A stretch of DNA of 16,530 nt from an uncultured Campylobacter sp. (GTDB lineage: Bacteria > Campylobacterota > Campylobacteria > Campylobacterales > Campylobacteraceae), in assembly GCF_938045465.1 (NCBI RefSeq), contig NZ_CALIBF010000028.1, positions 1 through 16,530 of the forward strand. Direction: 5' to 3'. The notes below the pieces were generated by a model. It was not told the DNA's origin. It worked only from the letters and a program-made list of their open reading frames with translations, and ran no database searches. Position numbers and translations under genes: made by a program. Of this stretch, positions 7,071 through 13,601 are shown piece by piece (positions within the stretch are counted from its first letter, which is position 1; every line of letters starts with the position of its first letter).

Positions 7071-8528
7071 CTAAAATTCCACCCGCGTCTTTACCTCAAA
7101 AAGCAGCTCGCCGTCTACCGCCTCAAGCCCGCCGCTCTTTATCATCTCGCGAATTTTACTCGTGCCAAGGCTACTTTTTTGAAGCAAAATTTCAACCAAG
7201 TCTAGATCCCTAATCTCATAAATGCACCGATCTATCAGCTGCGAAGAGCCCAGATCGTCGAAGTAGAAAAATCGCCCACCGTTTGAATAGATCCAGCCGT
7301 ATAGCCCGCCGTGCACGCCGCCGACCCTGCGCCACTCATGCGGCAGCTCGAGCGCGAAAAGCCCGCTTTTGCGAGCGACCAGCCTACGACTGCTACGGCC
7401 GCCGCCCCAAACTTCGGCGCCTTCTAAAAAATATATCCGCTCGCCGCTTTGAAATACGCTGCCGCTAAGCGCGCGAACTTCGCCCTCAAAGGGGTTGTCT
7501 GCCGCGCGCTTTTGCTTTCCGTCATTCTCGTCAAAATAATAGATGCCGCCAGGGGAGGCAAAAAGCAGATGGTTTGAGTGCGCGAGCTGCCTATTTAGCG
7601 GAGTATAGGGCGCGGCGGCGAGGTCAAATTTTAAATCATTCGCAAAAACGTCGCCGCTTTTCGCATCCCACAAAAAATAGTCCAACCACTGCCTCAAAAG
7701 TTCGTAATGCCCGCCGTTATCGCGCGCGTCAAGGCGCAGGTTTTTAAAATACACGTTCGTGCCGTCCGCGGTATAAACGCCGCTAGCCCTTCCGTCAGAG
7801 CCTTTTATAGCCTGCAAGTTCGCGGCATCGGCGCCCGGCAAAATCTCTCCTTTATAAAACGCGCGAGAGCCCTGCGCAGCGTAATACACGCCCGCGATTT
7901 GGCGCAGATCCGTAGCGTCCATTCGTTTAAATTTATAAACGTAGCTTTGCGGCTTGGGCGCATTCCAAAAAATATGCGCCAAGGTTTCATAAGTAAGCTT
8001 AAGCGCCCCCAGCGCGTCGTTAGGTACCGCCTCGCCGTCGCAAAAATAACTGATCCGCCCGTCGCTTACGTATCCGAACGCCACGGCTTTCGTGCGCGCG
8101 GGCTCCAGCTCGCTCATCGCGATGTTTCCGCAATATACGGCGTTTTTATCCGCGGCGACGTTGGAGCGGTAGCCGGAGCCGAAATCCAAAACCCGAAAGC
8201 TCGCCGCGTCCGCGCCCGGTATCACAAAATAGCCCGCACCCACCACGAGGGCGTAAATTTCATCTCCTTTTTTGTAAAAATCGCTGTATTTGATCTGCTC
8301 GTCGTCCCGCGGCGAGTAGTCGTCTGCGGAATTTATAACCGCAAACAGAGCGAGCGCGCTAAAAGCCGCAAATACAAATGTCGCGCCAAGCACGATCTTG
8401 CGCCAAAGTGGCATGCCTCGAGGCGCGTCTCGCACCGGCTTACGATCTGCTTCTGCCTTGCGCGCCCTAGCTTTGCGCTTCTTTTGCGAGCGCTCATCCT
8501 TTGGCTCTTGCGTAAAATCCTCATACAT
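7071..8528 (-). CDS. Membrane-anchored DKNYY-like protein of unknown function
   Basis: From the ATG at 8528 (GAGG seven bases in front) the protein has 485 residues. An in-frame TTG at 8540 would overlap that ribosome site and is rejected. Residues 1-40 are very rich in Lys and Arg (RSQKKRKARARKAEADRK) and should be cytoplasmic. About 44-66 is one membrane helix. The remaining ~420 residues should be periplasmic. That part shows repeats like those of DKNYY-family proteins: DKNAVYCGN (127-135), PGADAASF and PGADAANL, and GTNVYFKNLRL, a blade-like alternation of Tyr/Asp strands. The function of the family is unknown to me. It stands alone between a convergent mnmA and the co-oriented cupin gene, 163 bases downstream of the latter. 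The family call is from motif resemblance only. Confidence 0.65.
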   Translation of the reverse strand: MYEDFTQEPKDERSQKKRKARARKAEADRKPVRDAPRGMPLWRKIVLGATFVFAAFSALALFAVINSADDYSPRDDEQIKYSDFYKKGDEIYALVVGAGYFVIPGADAASFRVLDFGSGYRSNVAADKNAVYCGNIAMSELEPARTKAVAFGYVSDGRISYFCDGEAVPNDALGALKLTYETLAHIFWNAPKPQSYVYKFKRMDATDLRQIAGVYYAAQGSRAFYKGEILPGADAANLQAIKGSDGRASGVYTADGTNVYFKNLRLDARDNGGHYELLRQWLDYFLWDAKSGDVFANDLKFDLAAAPYTPLNRQLAHSNHLLFASPGGIYYFDENDGKQKRAADNPFEGEVRALSGSVFQSGERIYFLEGAEVWGGGRSSRRLVARKSGLFALELPHEWRRVGGVHGGLYGWIYSNGGRFFYFDDLGSSQLIDRCIYEIRDLDLVEILLQKSSLGTSKIREMIKSGGLEAVDGELLFEVKTRVEF

Positions 8529-8574
8529 CTTTTGCCTCAAATTTAATCTCGCCGCAGATTGCGCGGCACTTGAA

Positions 8575-8580
8575 ATTGTA
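8575..8580 (-). promoter_or_regulatory. Putative -10 box for the DKNYY-like gene
   Basis: On the minus strand TACAAT lies 46 bases before the ATG. A short GC-rich inverted repeat (GCCGC...GCGGC, 8551-8567) would fall in the leader. Confidence 0.4.
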
Positions 8581-8691
8581 CAAAAGCGCGGCTAAATTTA
8601 TGAAATTTAACGCTACGGACAAATTCTAATTCAACTCTTTGCGACGCTAATTTATTTTGCGAATACCACAAAATCTCTGGCAAATTTTAAT

Positions 8692-9030
8692 TCAAAGCGC
8701 TTCGTAGCCGCACGGAATCGGCGCCGTAACGCTTGCAAACACAAAATCCTCATCGCCCGTATTTTTCATACCGTGACACTCTCCGCTTTTGGAAATGATT
8801 AGATCGCCCGCACAGATCGGCACCTCCTCGCCCTTGCTCGGATAAAACACGCCGCGTCCGCTTAAGCAGATCCACACGTCATCGCCACCGGGGTGAATAT
8901 GCGGCGCTACGACCTGGCCGCGTTTGACGATCCAAACCGCGCCGCAAGTGGCCTCCGTAGTAAAAAATGTCGTTTTTACGGCTCGCTCGTCGCTACAAAT
9001 AGCATCTTTTATATGAAAAATTCTTTGCAT
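8692..9030 (-). CDS. Small single-domain cupin protein
   Basis: This is a 112-residue cupin. Motif 1 reads APHIHPGGDDVWICLSGRG, with H44, H46 and D50/D51 in place of the usual Glu. Motif 2 reads AGDLIISKSGECHGMKN, with H86. Together they form the expected metal site of a beta-barrel of the RmlC-like cupin superfamily. The ATG at 9030 is chosen because AAAGGAGAG lies directly in front. The upstream in-frame ATG at 9114 would put the promoter and a hairpin inside the gene. The substrate is unknown. Single-domain cupins of this size include sugar isomerases, dioxygenases and metal-binding proteins. The opening MQRIFHIKDAI does not identify it further. The gene is apparently monocistronic, with a hairpin at its probable transcription start. 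Confidence 0.8.
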   Translation of the reverse strand: MQRIFHIKDAICSDERAVKTTFFTTEATCGAVWIVKRGQVVAPHIHPGGDDVWICLSGRGVFYPSKGEEVPICAGDLIISKSGECHGMKNTGDEDFVFASVTAPIPCGYEAL

Positions 9031-9048
9031 TTTCTCTCCTTTAAGTTC

Positions 9049-9065
9049 ACCGCATCCGGTGCGGT
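9049..9065 (-). promoter_or_regulatory. Inverted repeat in the cupin leader, possible operator
   Basis: ACCGCA and TGCGGT form a perfect 6-bp inverted repeat around TCCGG. It lies between the likely -10 box and the ribosome site of the cupin gene, at or just after the expected transcription start. Confidence 0.45.
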
Positions 9066-9074
9066 TTCGGCGGA

Positions 9075-9080
9075 ATTTTA
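9075..9080 (-). promoter_or_regulatory. Putative -10 box for the cupin gene
   Basis: The minus strand reads GCTAAAAT (box TAAAAT) 45 bases before the ATG. This is the same GCTAAAAT form seen upstream of other genes here. Confidence 0.4.
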
Positions 9081-9552
9081 GCATTCTTTTCGTGCAGCGA
9101 AAGTGAAATTTCAAGCGCCAAACTCACAACGCAACCTTAAATAAAAATTCTAAATTCTCGTTTTGCTATACGATTTTTTTGGAAGATTGAAGATCGCATC
9201 TGAAAGTAAGAAGGCGCATAAACATGGTATTTGCGGATAGAATTTCGGCTTTAATTTAAGACGAAATTTTAAAAATTCTTCTAAATTTAAAGCCGGCCTA
9301 CGAGATAAATTTATTAAATTTGATATGAGCTTTGCTTACGCGCTTTTGCTACCCAGATTAAAGCCAAATCGTAGCTTTTATCAAAAACCTCGCATGGCGT
9401 AGACTTTACGGCAAGCGCCAAGTCGGTTTATAAATAGATGCTACCTCCGGCTTGTTTTAGCAGATACGCATTTTTGCGCCTCGAATTTTTGCATATTTTA
9501 CGATAATATTTTATGGTGCATTATACACTGATCGCGGAACAAGCAGTGCCCA

Positions 9553-9585
9553 AAGAGATAGTGCTAGAATTTTGCGCTATCTCTT
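9553..9585 (-). terminator. Hairpin downstream of luxS
   Basis: AAGAGATAGTGC (9553-9564) pairs with GCGCTATCTCTT (9574-9585) over 12 bp with one G-T wobble and a 9-base loop, 12 bases after the luxS stop. The T-run after the stem is short (CTCTTT), so it may stabilise the mRNA end rather than terminate strongly. Confidence 0.55.
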
Positions 9586-9596
9586 AAATTTTAAAA

Positions 9597-10100
9597 CTAT
9601 TTTATCTTGCTTGGATCCAGCGCGATCTCGTCGTTTTTGATCACGCCGATACCCTTATTTAGTACGTTTTGCGCGATCTGTTTGGCTTCTGCTAGCGAGT
9701 GCATCGCGAAGGTGCCGCACTGAAATTTATTCAGCTCGGGGATCTCTGCTTGAGAGCCCACGCCCAAAATATCCTTCATACTCGCGCTCCACGCCGCTGC
9801 GACGGCACTCTCGCTAGGCGTGCCGATCACGCTCATATAAAATCCCGTGCGGCACCCCATCGGCGAGATGTCGATGATCTCGACGTCCGCGCTATTTAGG
9901 TGCTCGCGCATAAAGCCCGCGAAAAGATGCTCCAGCGTGTGGGTGCCGCGCTCGCTCATGATCTCTAAATTCGGGCGGCAAAACCGCAGATCATAGACGC
10001 TAATTTTATCGCCGCTTTTGGTGCGCATGCTCTTTGCGAGCCGCACGCCCGGGGCATTCATGCGAGTATGATCGACCTTGAAACTATCTAACAATGGCAT
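9597..10100 (-). CDS. luxS: S-ribosylhomocysteine lyase LuxS
   Basis: LuxS splits S-ribosylhomocysteine into homocysteine and DPD, the precursor of autoinducer-2, in the activated methyl cycle. The 167-residue length is normal. The metal ligands are all visible: H54, E57 and H58 in RGTHTLEHLFAGF, and C128 in FQCGTF. The catalytic C83 is in SPMGCRTGFY. The opening LLDSFKVDHTRMNAPGVR is typical of LuxS. AAGGAG precedes the ATG at 10100. The gene is monocistronic, divergent from a tautomerase gene, and followed by a hairpin. No Pfs or methionine-cycle gene lies nearby. Confidence 0.97.
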   Translation of the reverse strand: MPLLDSFKVDHTRMNAPGVRLAKSMRTKSGDKISVYDLRFCRPNLEIMSERGTHTLEHLFAGFMREHLNSADVEIIDISPMGCRTGFYMSVIGTPSESAVAAAWSASMKDILGVGSQAEIPELNKFQCGTFAMHSLAEAKQIAQNVLNKGIGVIKNDEIALDPSKIK

Positions 10101-10128
10101 ATTTTCTCCTTAAATTCAGATCGCGGCG

Positions 10129-10134
10129 ATTTTA
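10129..10134 (-). promoter_or_regulatory. Putative -10 box for luxS
   Basis: The minus strand reads TGTTAAAAT (box TAAAAT) 29 bases before the luxS ATG, in the 106-base spacer shared with the tautomerase gene. Confidence 0.4.
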
Positions 10135-10177
10135 ACATAAAATTTCGCACTTTCAGGCGCACAGACGAAATTTTGGC

Positions 10178-10183
10178 TACAAT
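10178..10183 (+). promoter_or_regulatory. Putative -10 box for the tautomerase gene
   Basis: TACAAT preceded by TTTTGGC lies 24 bases before the ATG at 10207. An AAGGAG ribosome site follows at 10197-10202. Confidence 0.5.
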
Positions 10184-10206
10184 TACGTTTATTTTAAGGA
10201 GAATTA

Positions 10207-10416
10207 ATGCCCTACATAAACGTTAAAATCACCAAAGAACGTGGCGGCTTAAGTCGCGAACAAAAAGCAAAGCTCGTCAAGAATCTCACCGACGCCCTCG
10301 TAGCCGTGCTGGGTAGGGGCGAGAAAACCACGGTCGTGACGATAGACGAAATATCCACTGACGACTACGCGATCGGCGGACGACTAGTAAGCGAAATCAG
10401 AAAGCGGCAGAGCTAA
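10207..10416 (+). CDS. 4-oxalocrotonate tautomerase-family protein
   Basis: This 69-residue protein belongs to the tautomerase superfamily of short hexameric enzymes whose N-terminal proline is the catalytic base. Pro follows the initiator Met (MPYINVKI), so it becomes Pro-1 after Met removal. R11, a basic residue near 37-40 (GRGEK), and the end TDDYAIGGRLVSEIRKR match the 4-OT pattern (compare FGIGG...ASKVRR in classical 4-OT). AAGGAG lies five bases in front of the ATG. A catechol-degradation role is unlikely in this organism. Relatives in Campylobacter and Helicobacter have no settled physiological substrate. The gene stands alone, divergent from luxS. Confidence 0.9.
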   Translation: MPYINVKITKERGGLSREQKAKLVKNLTDALVAVLGRGEKTTVVTIDEISTDDYAIGGRLVSEIRKRQS

Positions 10417-10737
10417 GCTCGCGCACCAGATTAAGTTTGAAAAGCGAAATTTTAGAATTTTAAAATTTTCACGCAAAATTCTATGCGGCAGGCTCCGCTT
10501 CTAAGGGAATAAAATTTGTGACAATCCCCGCTTGCAAGATGAAATTTTACGCTAAATTCCATACTGTAAAATTCCAAAAACCAACCGAGCGGAAATTTTA
10601 AGGCGGATCTAATGGTGAAATTCTTTGAAAAATAGACAAGATAGAATTTATGCAAGTTTTAAAAATTTTACCAGATAAAATTTAATCCTCGCAAAGTTTA
10701 AAATTTCGTAAAAATAAATAGACGATTTATTAGCGAA
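10417..10737. other. 321-bp intergenic region
   Basis: No gene is recognised. An AT-only inverted repeat (AAATTTTA 10447-10454 with TAAAATTT 10461-10468) may end the tautomerase transcript. The remainder is a mosaic of AAAATTC and AAATTTTACGC words. A 67-codon minus-strand open frame here is not credible, being rich in Phe, Lys and Ser from those words. Confidence 0.5.
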
Positions 10738-11151
10738 TTAGCGTTCCCAAATTAGCTTTTTGCCGAAAGTTAGAGTATTATCGGTCATTTTCATCCAATC
10801 GATTCTGATCGTAAAAAAATCGGTCTGCATCGCGCGCGCAAACGGGAAGCGCTTAAGATATAGCGAGGTTTCGCGCTCATCCGCGCTACGGATATGGCCG
10901 CAAATCTGCACGCCTTTAATCCTGCCTACAAATTTCGTATCCAGCGCGACTGTAGCCGCAACTCCGCGGTTGGCAAAGACTGCTTTGATATGCTCGGAGT
11001 CGCTCGCACTTGCGATGATGAGCTCCTTATTTTGCGGATCGTAGGCATAAAATGCATTGCAGCAATATGGCAGATTATTGCGCAAAACTCCGAGAGATAG
11101 GAGTTTCATCCTGCCTAAAAACTCGTCGAATTTATCCTGAGCGGCACACAT
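10738..11151 (-). CDS. UPF0306 / YhbP-like flavin-binding split-barrel protein
   Basis: This 137-residue protein resembles E. coli YhbP (UPF0306), in the pyridoxamine 5'-phosphate oxidase-like FMN-binding split barrel superfamily. The C-terminal block RFPFARAM...IRIDWMKMTDNTLTFGKKLIW (101-135) closely follows the YhbP pattern RRFPVARM...[21 protein letters not shown], recalled from memory. CNAFYAYD (31-38) and RIKGVQICGHI (77-87) fit the barrel strands. The ATG at 11151 is chosen for AGGAGG in front. An in-frame ATG at 11181 would place the -10 box inside the gene. No enzymatic function is established for this group as far as I know. Divergent from dut, sharing a short promoter region. Confidence 0.82.
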   Translation of the reverse strand: MCAAQDKFDEFLGRMKLLSLGVLRNNLPYCCNAFYAYDPQNKELIIASASDSEHIKAVFANRGVAATVALDTKFVGRIKGVQICGHIRSADERETSLYLKRFPFARAMQTDFFTIRIDWMKMTDNTLTFGKKLIWER

Positions 11152-11172
11152 TTTAAGCCTCCTTTTTGCTAA

Positions 11173-11178
11173 ATTATA
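11173..11178 (-). promoter_or_regulatory. Putative -10 box for the YhbP-like gene
   Basis: TATAAT on the minus strand, preceded by TTG, lies 21 bases before the ATG. The leader would be very short, essentially only the AGGAGG site. Confidence 0.5.
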
Positions 11179-11199
11179 CAATGATTTTCTTTTATTAGC

Positions 11200-11205
11200 T
11201 ATAAT
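11200..11205 (+). promoter_or_regulatory. Putative -10 box for dut
   Basis: TATAAT in the context TTAGCTATAAT lies 26 bases before the dut ATG, back to back with the divergent TATAAT at 11173-11178. Confidence 0.55.
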
Positions 11206-11231
11206 CGCGAGCCAAAATTAGGAGAATTTTT

Positions 11232-11921
11232 ATGGAAAATTATAAAAAAGTAAAAGAGATGTTTTTGATGCAGCAAGCCCTAAATGACGAAACAAATGGC
11301 GTGGGCTGGGAGGACGGCTATACAAAAAACGGCAAACTTATCAACTGGAAGCGCTGCATTTACATGGAATGCGCAGAGCTCATCGATAGCTTTGCGTGGA
11401 AGCATTGGAAAAATATCTCTGCAGCGCCGGACGTGAATAATATCGTCATCGAGATCGTTGATATTTGGCACTTTGTAATGAGCTATATTTTAGAGCAATA
11501 TTACGGTAGCAAAGACATCGATCACATCGTAAGCGACGTCACAGCAGTAAGCGGATTTGCGGAGTTTAGCTCCTACGCCTACGATGTGCGCGAATACAGC
11601 ATCTACGAAATCGTAAACGACATCGAGCTCATAATCCACGAAACGAGCGGCTTTGAGCTGCAAATCGGCGAGCTGCTGACCGATTTTTTTCGCGTCGCGA
11701 TTAAATGCGGAGTGAGCTTAGACATACTTTTTGCCAAATATATCGGCAAAAACGTGCTAAATAAATTCCGCCAAAATAACGGCTACAAAGAAGGCGGCTA
11801 CCGCAAAATCTGGGGAGACCTTGAGGATAACGAGGTGCTAATAGAGGTGCTATCAAAAGGCGCGGTAAGCGCAAACGAAATTTACGAGCAATTGCAAAAG
11901 ATCTACGACGCGACGAAGTGA
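11232..11921 (+). CDS. dut: Dimeric dUTPase (all-alpha NTP pyrophosphatase)
   Basis: It hydrolyses dUTP (and dUDP) to dUMP, keeping uracil out of DNA and feeding thymidylate synthesis. The 229-residue protein is of the dimeric all-alpha type, not the trimeric beta type. NDETNGVGWEDGYTKNGKL (18-36) is followed by the metal-binding helices. E46 and E49 lie in YMECAELIDSF, and E74 and D77 in IEIVDIWHF, the same spacing as in the C. jejuni enzyme. FRQNNGY (178-184) forms the later substrate loop. The closing residues vary. AGGAG precedes the ATG. The gene is monocistronic, with a weak AT inverted repeat (11953-11968) shortly after the stop. Confidence 0.95.
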   Translation: MENYKKVKEMFLMQQALNDETNGVGWEDGYTKNGKLINWKRCIYMECAELIDSFAWKHWKNISAAPDVNNIVIEIVDIWHFVMSYILEQYYGSKDIDHIVSDVTAVSGFAEFSSYAYDVREYSIYEIVNDIELIIHETSGFELQIGELLTDFFRVAIKCGVSLDILFAKYIGKNVLNKFRQNNGYKEGGYRKIWGDLEDNEVLIEVLSKGAVSANEIYEQLQKIYDATK

Positions 11922-12204
11922 AGTCGTGGGTTTGCGCGCGAGATTTACCTTTGAAATTTTGAAATTTCATCTATAAAATTTCGGCATGCAAATTTTAAAA
12001 AAGGGCTTTGATTTGGAATTCTGCAATTTTGTGCCTGAAATTTTACGCAGTGCCAGCTTATTTATAAGTGGCAAAATTCCGCGCAGCAAGCAAATAAATA
12101 TTCACAACAGGTAAAAACCAAGCTAGGATGCGGTCTCCATTTACGCACTATAAATGAGCAAATTAAACACGGGTGGGCGAGCGATCAAAGCATAAATTTA
12201 GTAT

Positions 12205-12210
12205 TATAAT
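12205..12210 (+). promoter_or_regulatory. Distal putative -10 box for the EI24-like gene
   Basis: A perfect TATAAT in GTATTATAATGCG lies 137 bases before the ATG and would give a leader of about 130 bases. A nearer TAAAAT (12322-12327) is an alternative. Confidence 0.4.
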
Positions 12211-12321
12211 GCGAGATGAGCCGGTTAAAGTAAGCGAATGAGCCAAGCGAGCGGATCAATGAGGCGCGTTTCGTGCGGCAGTCAAAATAAATCTCAGCTC
12301 AAATTCCGTCGCAAAAGTCGC

Positions 12322-12327
12322 TAAAAT
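12322..12327 (+). promoter_or_regulatory. Proximal putative -10 box for the EI24-like gene
   Basis: GCTAAAAT (box TAAAAT) lies 19 bases upstream of the ATG. Use of this box would leave a leader of about a dozen bases, containing the AGGAG site. Confidence 0.3.
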
Positions 12328-12346
12328 AACGCAAATAGGAGCATAT

Positions 12347-13087
12347 ATGGGTAGAATTTTTAATTTGGCAAAGCAGGATTTTTTTACGCGCAAGTTCATT
12401 TTGCTCTCGCTATTGCCGCTTGTGTGCTCGCTCATAATCTTAGGTACGCTCGCATTTTTCGGCGGCAAAGAGCTTTTTGACGCGCTTTCGCAGGGCGCGC
12501 AAAGCGGCGATTTTAGCTTCTTGGACGAGCAGCGCTTCCCAATAATTGCAAAAATTCTAAGTTTTGCTGCTACGAAGTGGATTATCGGCGCGATTTTTTC
12601 GGTGTTTGCCAGCTTCGCGGTGCTGATGCTTAGCGTGTTTTGCGCGCTTATCATCGCAGCCTTTCTGACACCCGCAGTCACTAAAGAGATCAACGCGCGC
12701 CACTACCGCCTAATCCGCGCGGACGAAGCGAGCACGGCGCGAGTGCTAAAGCTGATGAGCGTTGAAATTTTAAAATTTTTAGCGATTTTATTTATCTGTT
12801 CGGTGCTTTTGTTCGTGCCGGTAATAAATTTATTCATAATCAACGTGCCGTTTTTTTATATCTATTACAAGCTGGTTCTAATCGACGTCGCTTCAAATGC
12901 GTTAAGCGCGAAAAGCTTCGAGCGCTCTTATAAAATGGGTGGCGGATATAAATTTGCCCTAAGCGCTTTTATTTTTTATCTGCTGTGTTTGATCCCGCTG
13001 GTAGGATTATTTTTCCAGCTATTTTTCATCATCTTTTTGACGCACGTAGTGCTGATAGACGAAAGCGCCCGCAATAAAAATCGCTAA
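12347..13087 (+). CDS. EI24/CysZ-like integral membrane protein
   Basis: This 246-residue inner-membrane protein has about four hydrophobic regions: 17-38, 79-108, 142-175 and 202-235. The pattern FLTPAVTKEINARHY (106-120) after the second region, and the later LLFVPVINLFIINVPFFYIYYKLVLIDVAS and YKFALSAFIFYLLCLIPLVGLFFQ, fit the EI24 domain family, which includes the sulfate transporter CysZ. The family match is by pattern. Sulfate transport should not be assumed, since the distant Campylobacter members are uncharacterised and no sulfate-assimilation gene is nearby. AGGAG lies six bases before the ATG. A small zinc-binding-type protein gene follows 73 bases later on the same strand. Confidence 0.75.
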   Translation: MGRIFNLAKQDFFTRKFILLSLLPLVCSLIILGTLAFFGGKELFDALSQGAQSGDFSFLDEQRFPIIAKILSFAATKWIIGAIFSVFASFAVLMLSVFCALIIAAFLTPAVTKEINARHYRLIRADEASTARVLKLMSVEILKFLAILFICSVLLFVPVINLFIINVPFFYIYYKLVLIDVASNALSAKSFERSYKMGGGYKFALSAFIFYLLCLIPLVGLFFQLFFIIFLTHVVLIDESARNKNR

Positions 13088-13125
13088 AGATTAACTAAAA
13101 TCAATGAAAAATTTTGAAATTTTCA

Positions 13126-13131
13126 TAAAAT
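13126..13131 (+). promoter_or_regulatory. Putative -10 box for the small CxxC protein gene
   Basis: CATAAAAT (box TAAAAT) followed by AGTGCG lies 35 bases before the ATG. It allows expression separate from the upstream membrane protein. Confidence 0.4.
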
Positions 13132-13160
13132 AGTGCGAAATTTTTTAAGAAAGGATTTCT

Positions 13161-13364
13161 ATGAAATCAGGTGATATTTACATTTGCAATATATGTTCGC
13201 TAAAAAGCAGCGACGATGAAAATGCGGTCTTTATCAAGGCGCATAAAAACGGCGAGACGGTGCATATCTGCACATCCTGCATGCCTAGCGTCATCCACGG
13301 CTCAGGCATGGTCGTAAAAAGCAACTCCGAGATCGAAGAAGAGCTTCAAGACGCTACAAACTAG
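13161..13364 (+). CDS. Small protein with two CxxC pairs (zinc ribbon-like), function unknown
   Basis: This 67-residue protein starts at an ATG preceded by AAAGGA. C9-x-x-C12 (YICNIC) and C37-x-x-C40 (HICTSC) are 24 residues apart, the classic spacing of two zinc knuckles in a rubredoxin or zinc-ribbon fold. The segment between them (SSDDENAVFIKAHKNGETVH) and an acidic tail (EIEEELQDATN) are soluble and charged. No known family is recognised. The first half looks like a cysteine-rich header on a short beta domain. It is co-oriented with the EI24-like gene and followed by a GC-rich hairpin that probably ends the transcript. Confidence 0.7.
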   Translation: MKSGDIYICNICSLKSSDDENAVFIKAHKNGETVHICTSCMPSVIHGSGMVVKSNSEIEEELQDATN

Positions 13365-13382
13365 CTGCTAGCACGACTTACC

Positions 13383-13420
13383 GCGGCGCGTTTTAATTTG
13401 TTTATTAATCTGCGCGCCGC
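13383..13420 (+). terminator. GC-rich hairpin after the CxxC protein gene
   Basis: GCGGCGCG (13383-13390) pairs perfectly with CGCGCCGC (13413-13420). Inside the 22-base loop, TTAAT and ATTAA can extend the structure. It lies 18 bases after the stop codon. It lacks a proper T-tract (AAAATTCC follows), so strength is uncertain. Confidence 0.5.
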
Positions 13421-13462
13421 AAAATTCCAAAATTCCGTCTGCGAGGTTTTCCGCCAAAATAC

Positions 13463-13519
13463 TGCACAGCAAAATTCCACGCTTAAAATTATAAAATTTT
13501 ACGCAGCAAATTCTGTGCA
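13463..13519. repeat. Inverted repeat in the convergent spacer
   Basis: TGCACAG (13463-13469) and CTGTGCA (13513-13519) are exact inverted copies, and AAAATT/AAATT partly extend the arms. The interior is AT-rich and includes AAATTTTACGCAG. Confidence 0.45.
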
Positions 13520-13521
13520 CT

Positions 13522-13559
13522 AAGCTTATCCCACATAAGAATTTTCGCGTTATAAGCTT
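13522..13559. repeat. AAGCTTAT/ATAAGCTT inverted repeat, possible terminator for the thioesterase gene
   Basis: Exact 8-bp arms at 13522-13529 and 13552-13559 enclose 22 bases. It lies about 42 bases after the stop of the minus-strand thioesterase gene. Confidence 0.4.
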
Positions 13560-13601
13560 GACGCTAAAATTCCTTGAGCTGAAACTAAAGTCTGAGAAAT
13601 T

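Larger units (their letters stand above)
9031..9596. other. 566-bp intergenic region between luxS and the cupin gene
   Basis: It holds the cupin promoter and inverted repeat at the right-hand start, and the luxS-side hairpin at 9553-9585. About 9120-9550 is AT-rich with no open frame I can assign to a family. Confidence 0.5.
11922..12346. other. 425-bp intergenic region with upstream control of the EI24-like gene
   Basis: It contains a short hairpin (GCCAGCTTAT...ATAAGTGGC, 12052-12072, one bulged G), AAATTTTACGCAG at 12038-12050 (also found at 13494-13506), and two candidate -10 boxes for the next gene. No open frame of note. Confidence 0.5.

Noticed and set aside
7707..8546. 279-codon plus-strand open frame
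   Set aside because: It is antisense to the DKNYY-like gene, has a composition rich in Arg/Val/Ala with no recognisable motif, and lacks a ribosome site. The minus-strand frame has a membrane helix, family-like repeats and GAGG at its start.
10452..10655. 67-codon minus-strand open frame
   Set aside because: Its residues come almost wholly from AAAATT-type words, it has no ribosome site or motif, and it lies in an otherwise non-coding spacer.
12256..12693. 145-codon minus-strand open frame
   Set aside because: It is antisense to the EI24-like membrane protein, and the plus-strand frame has clear membrane helices and an AGGAG site.
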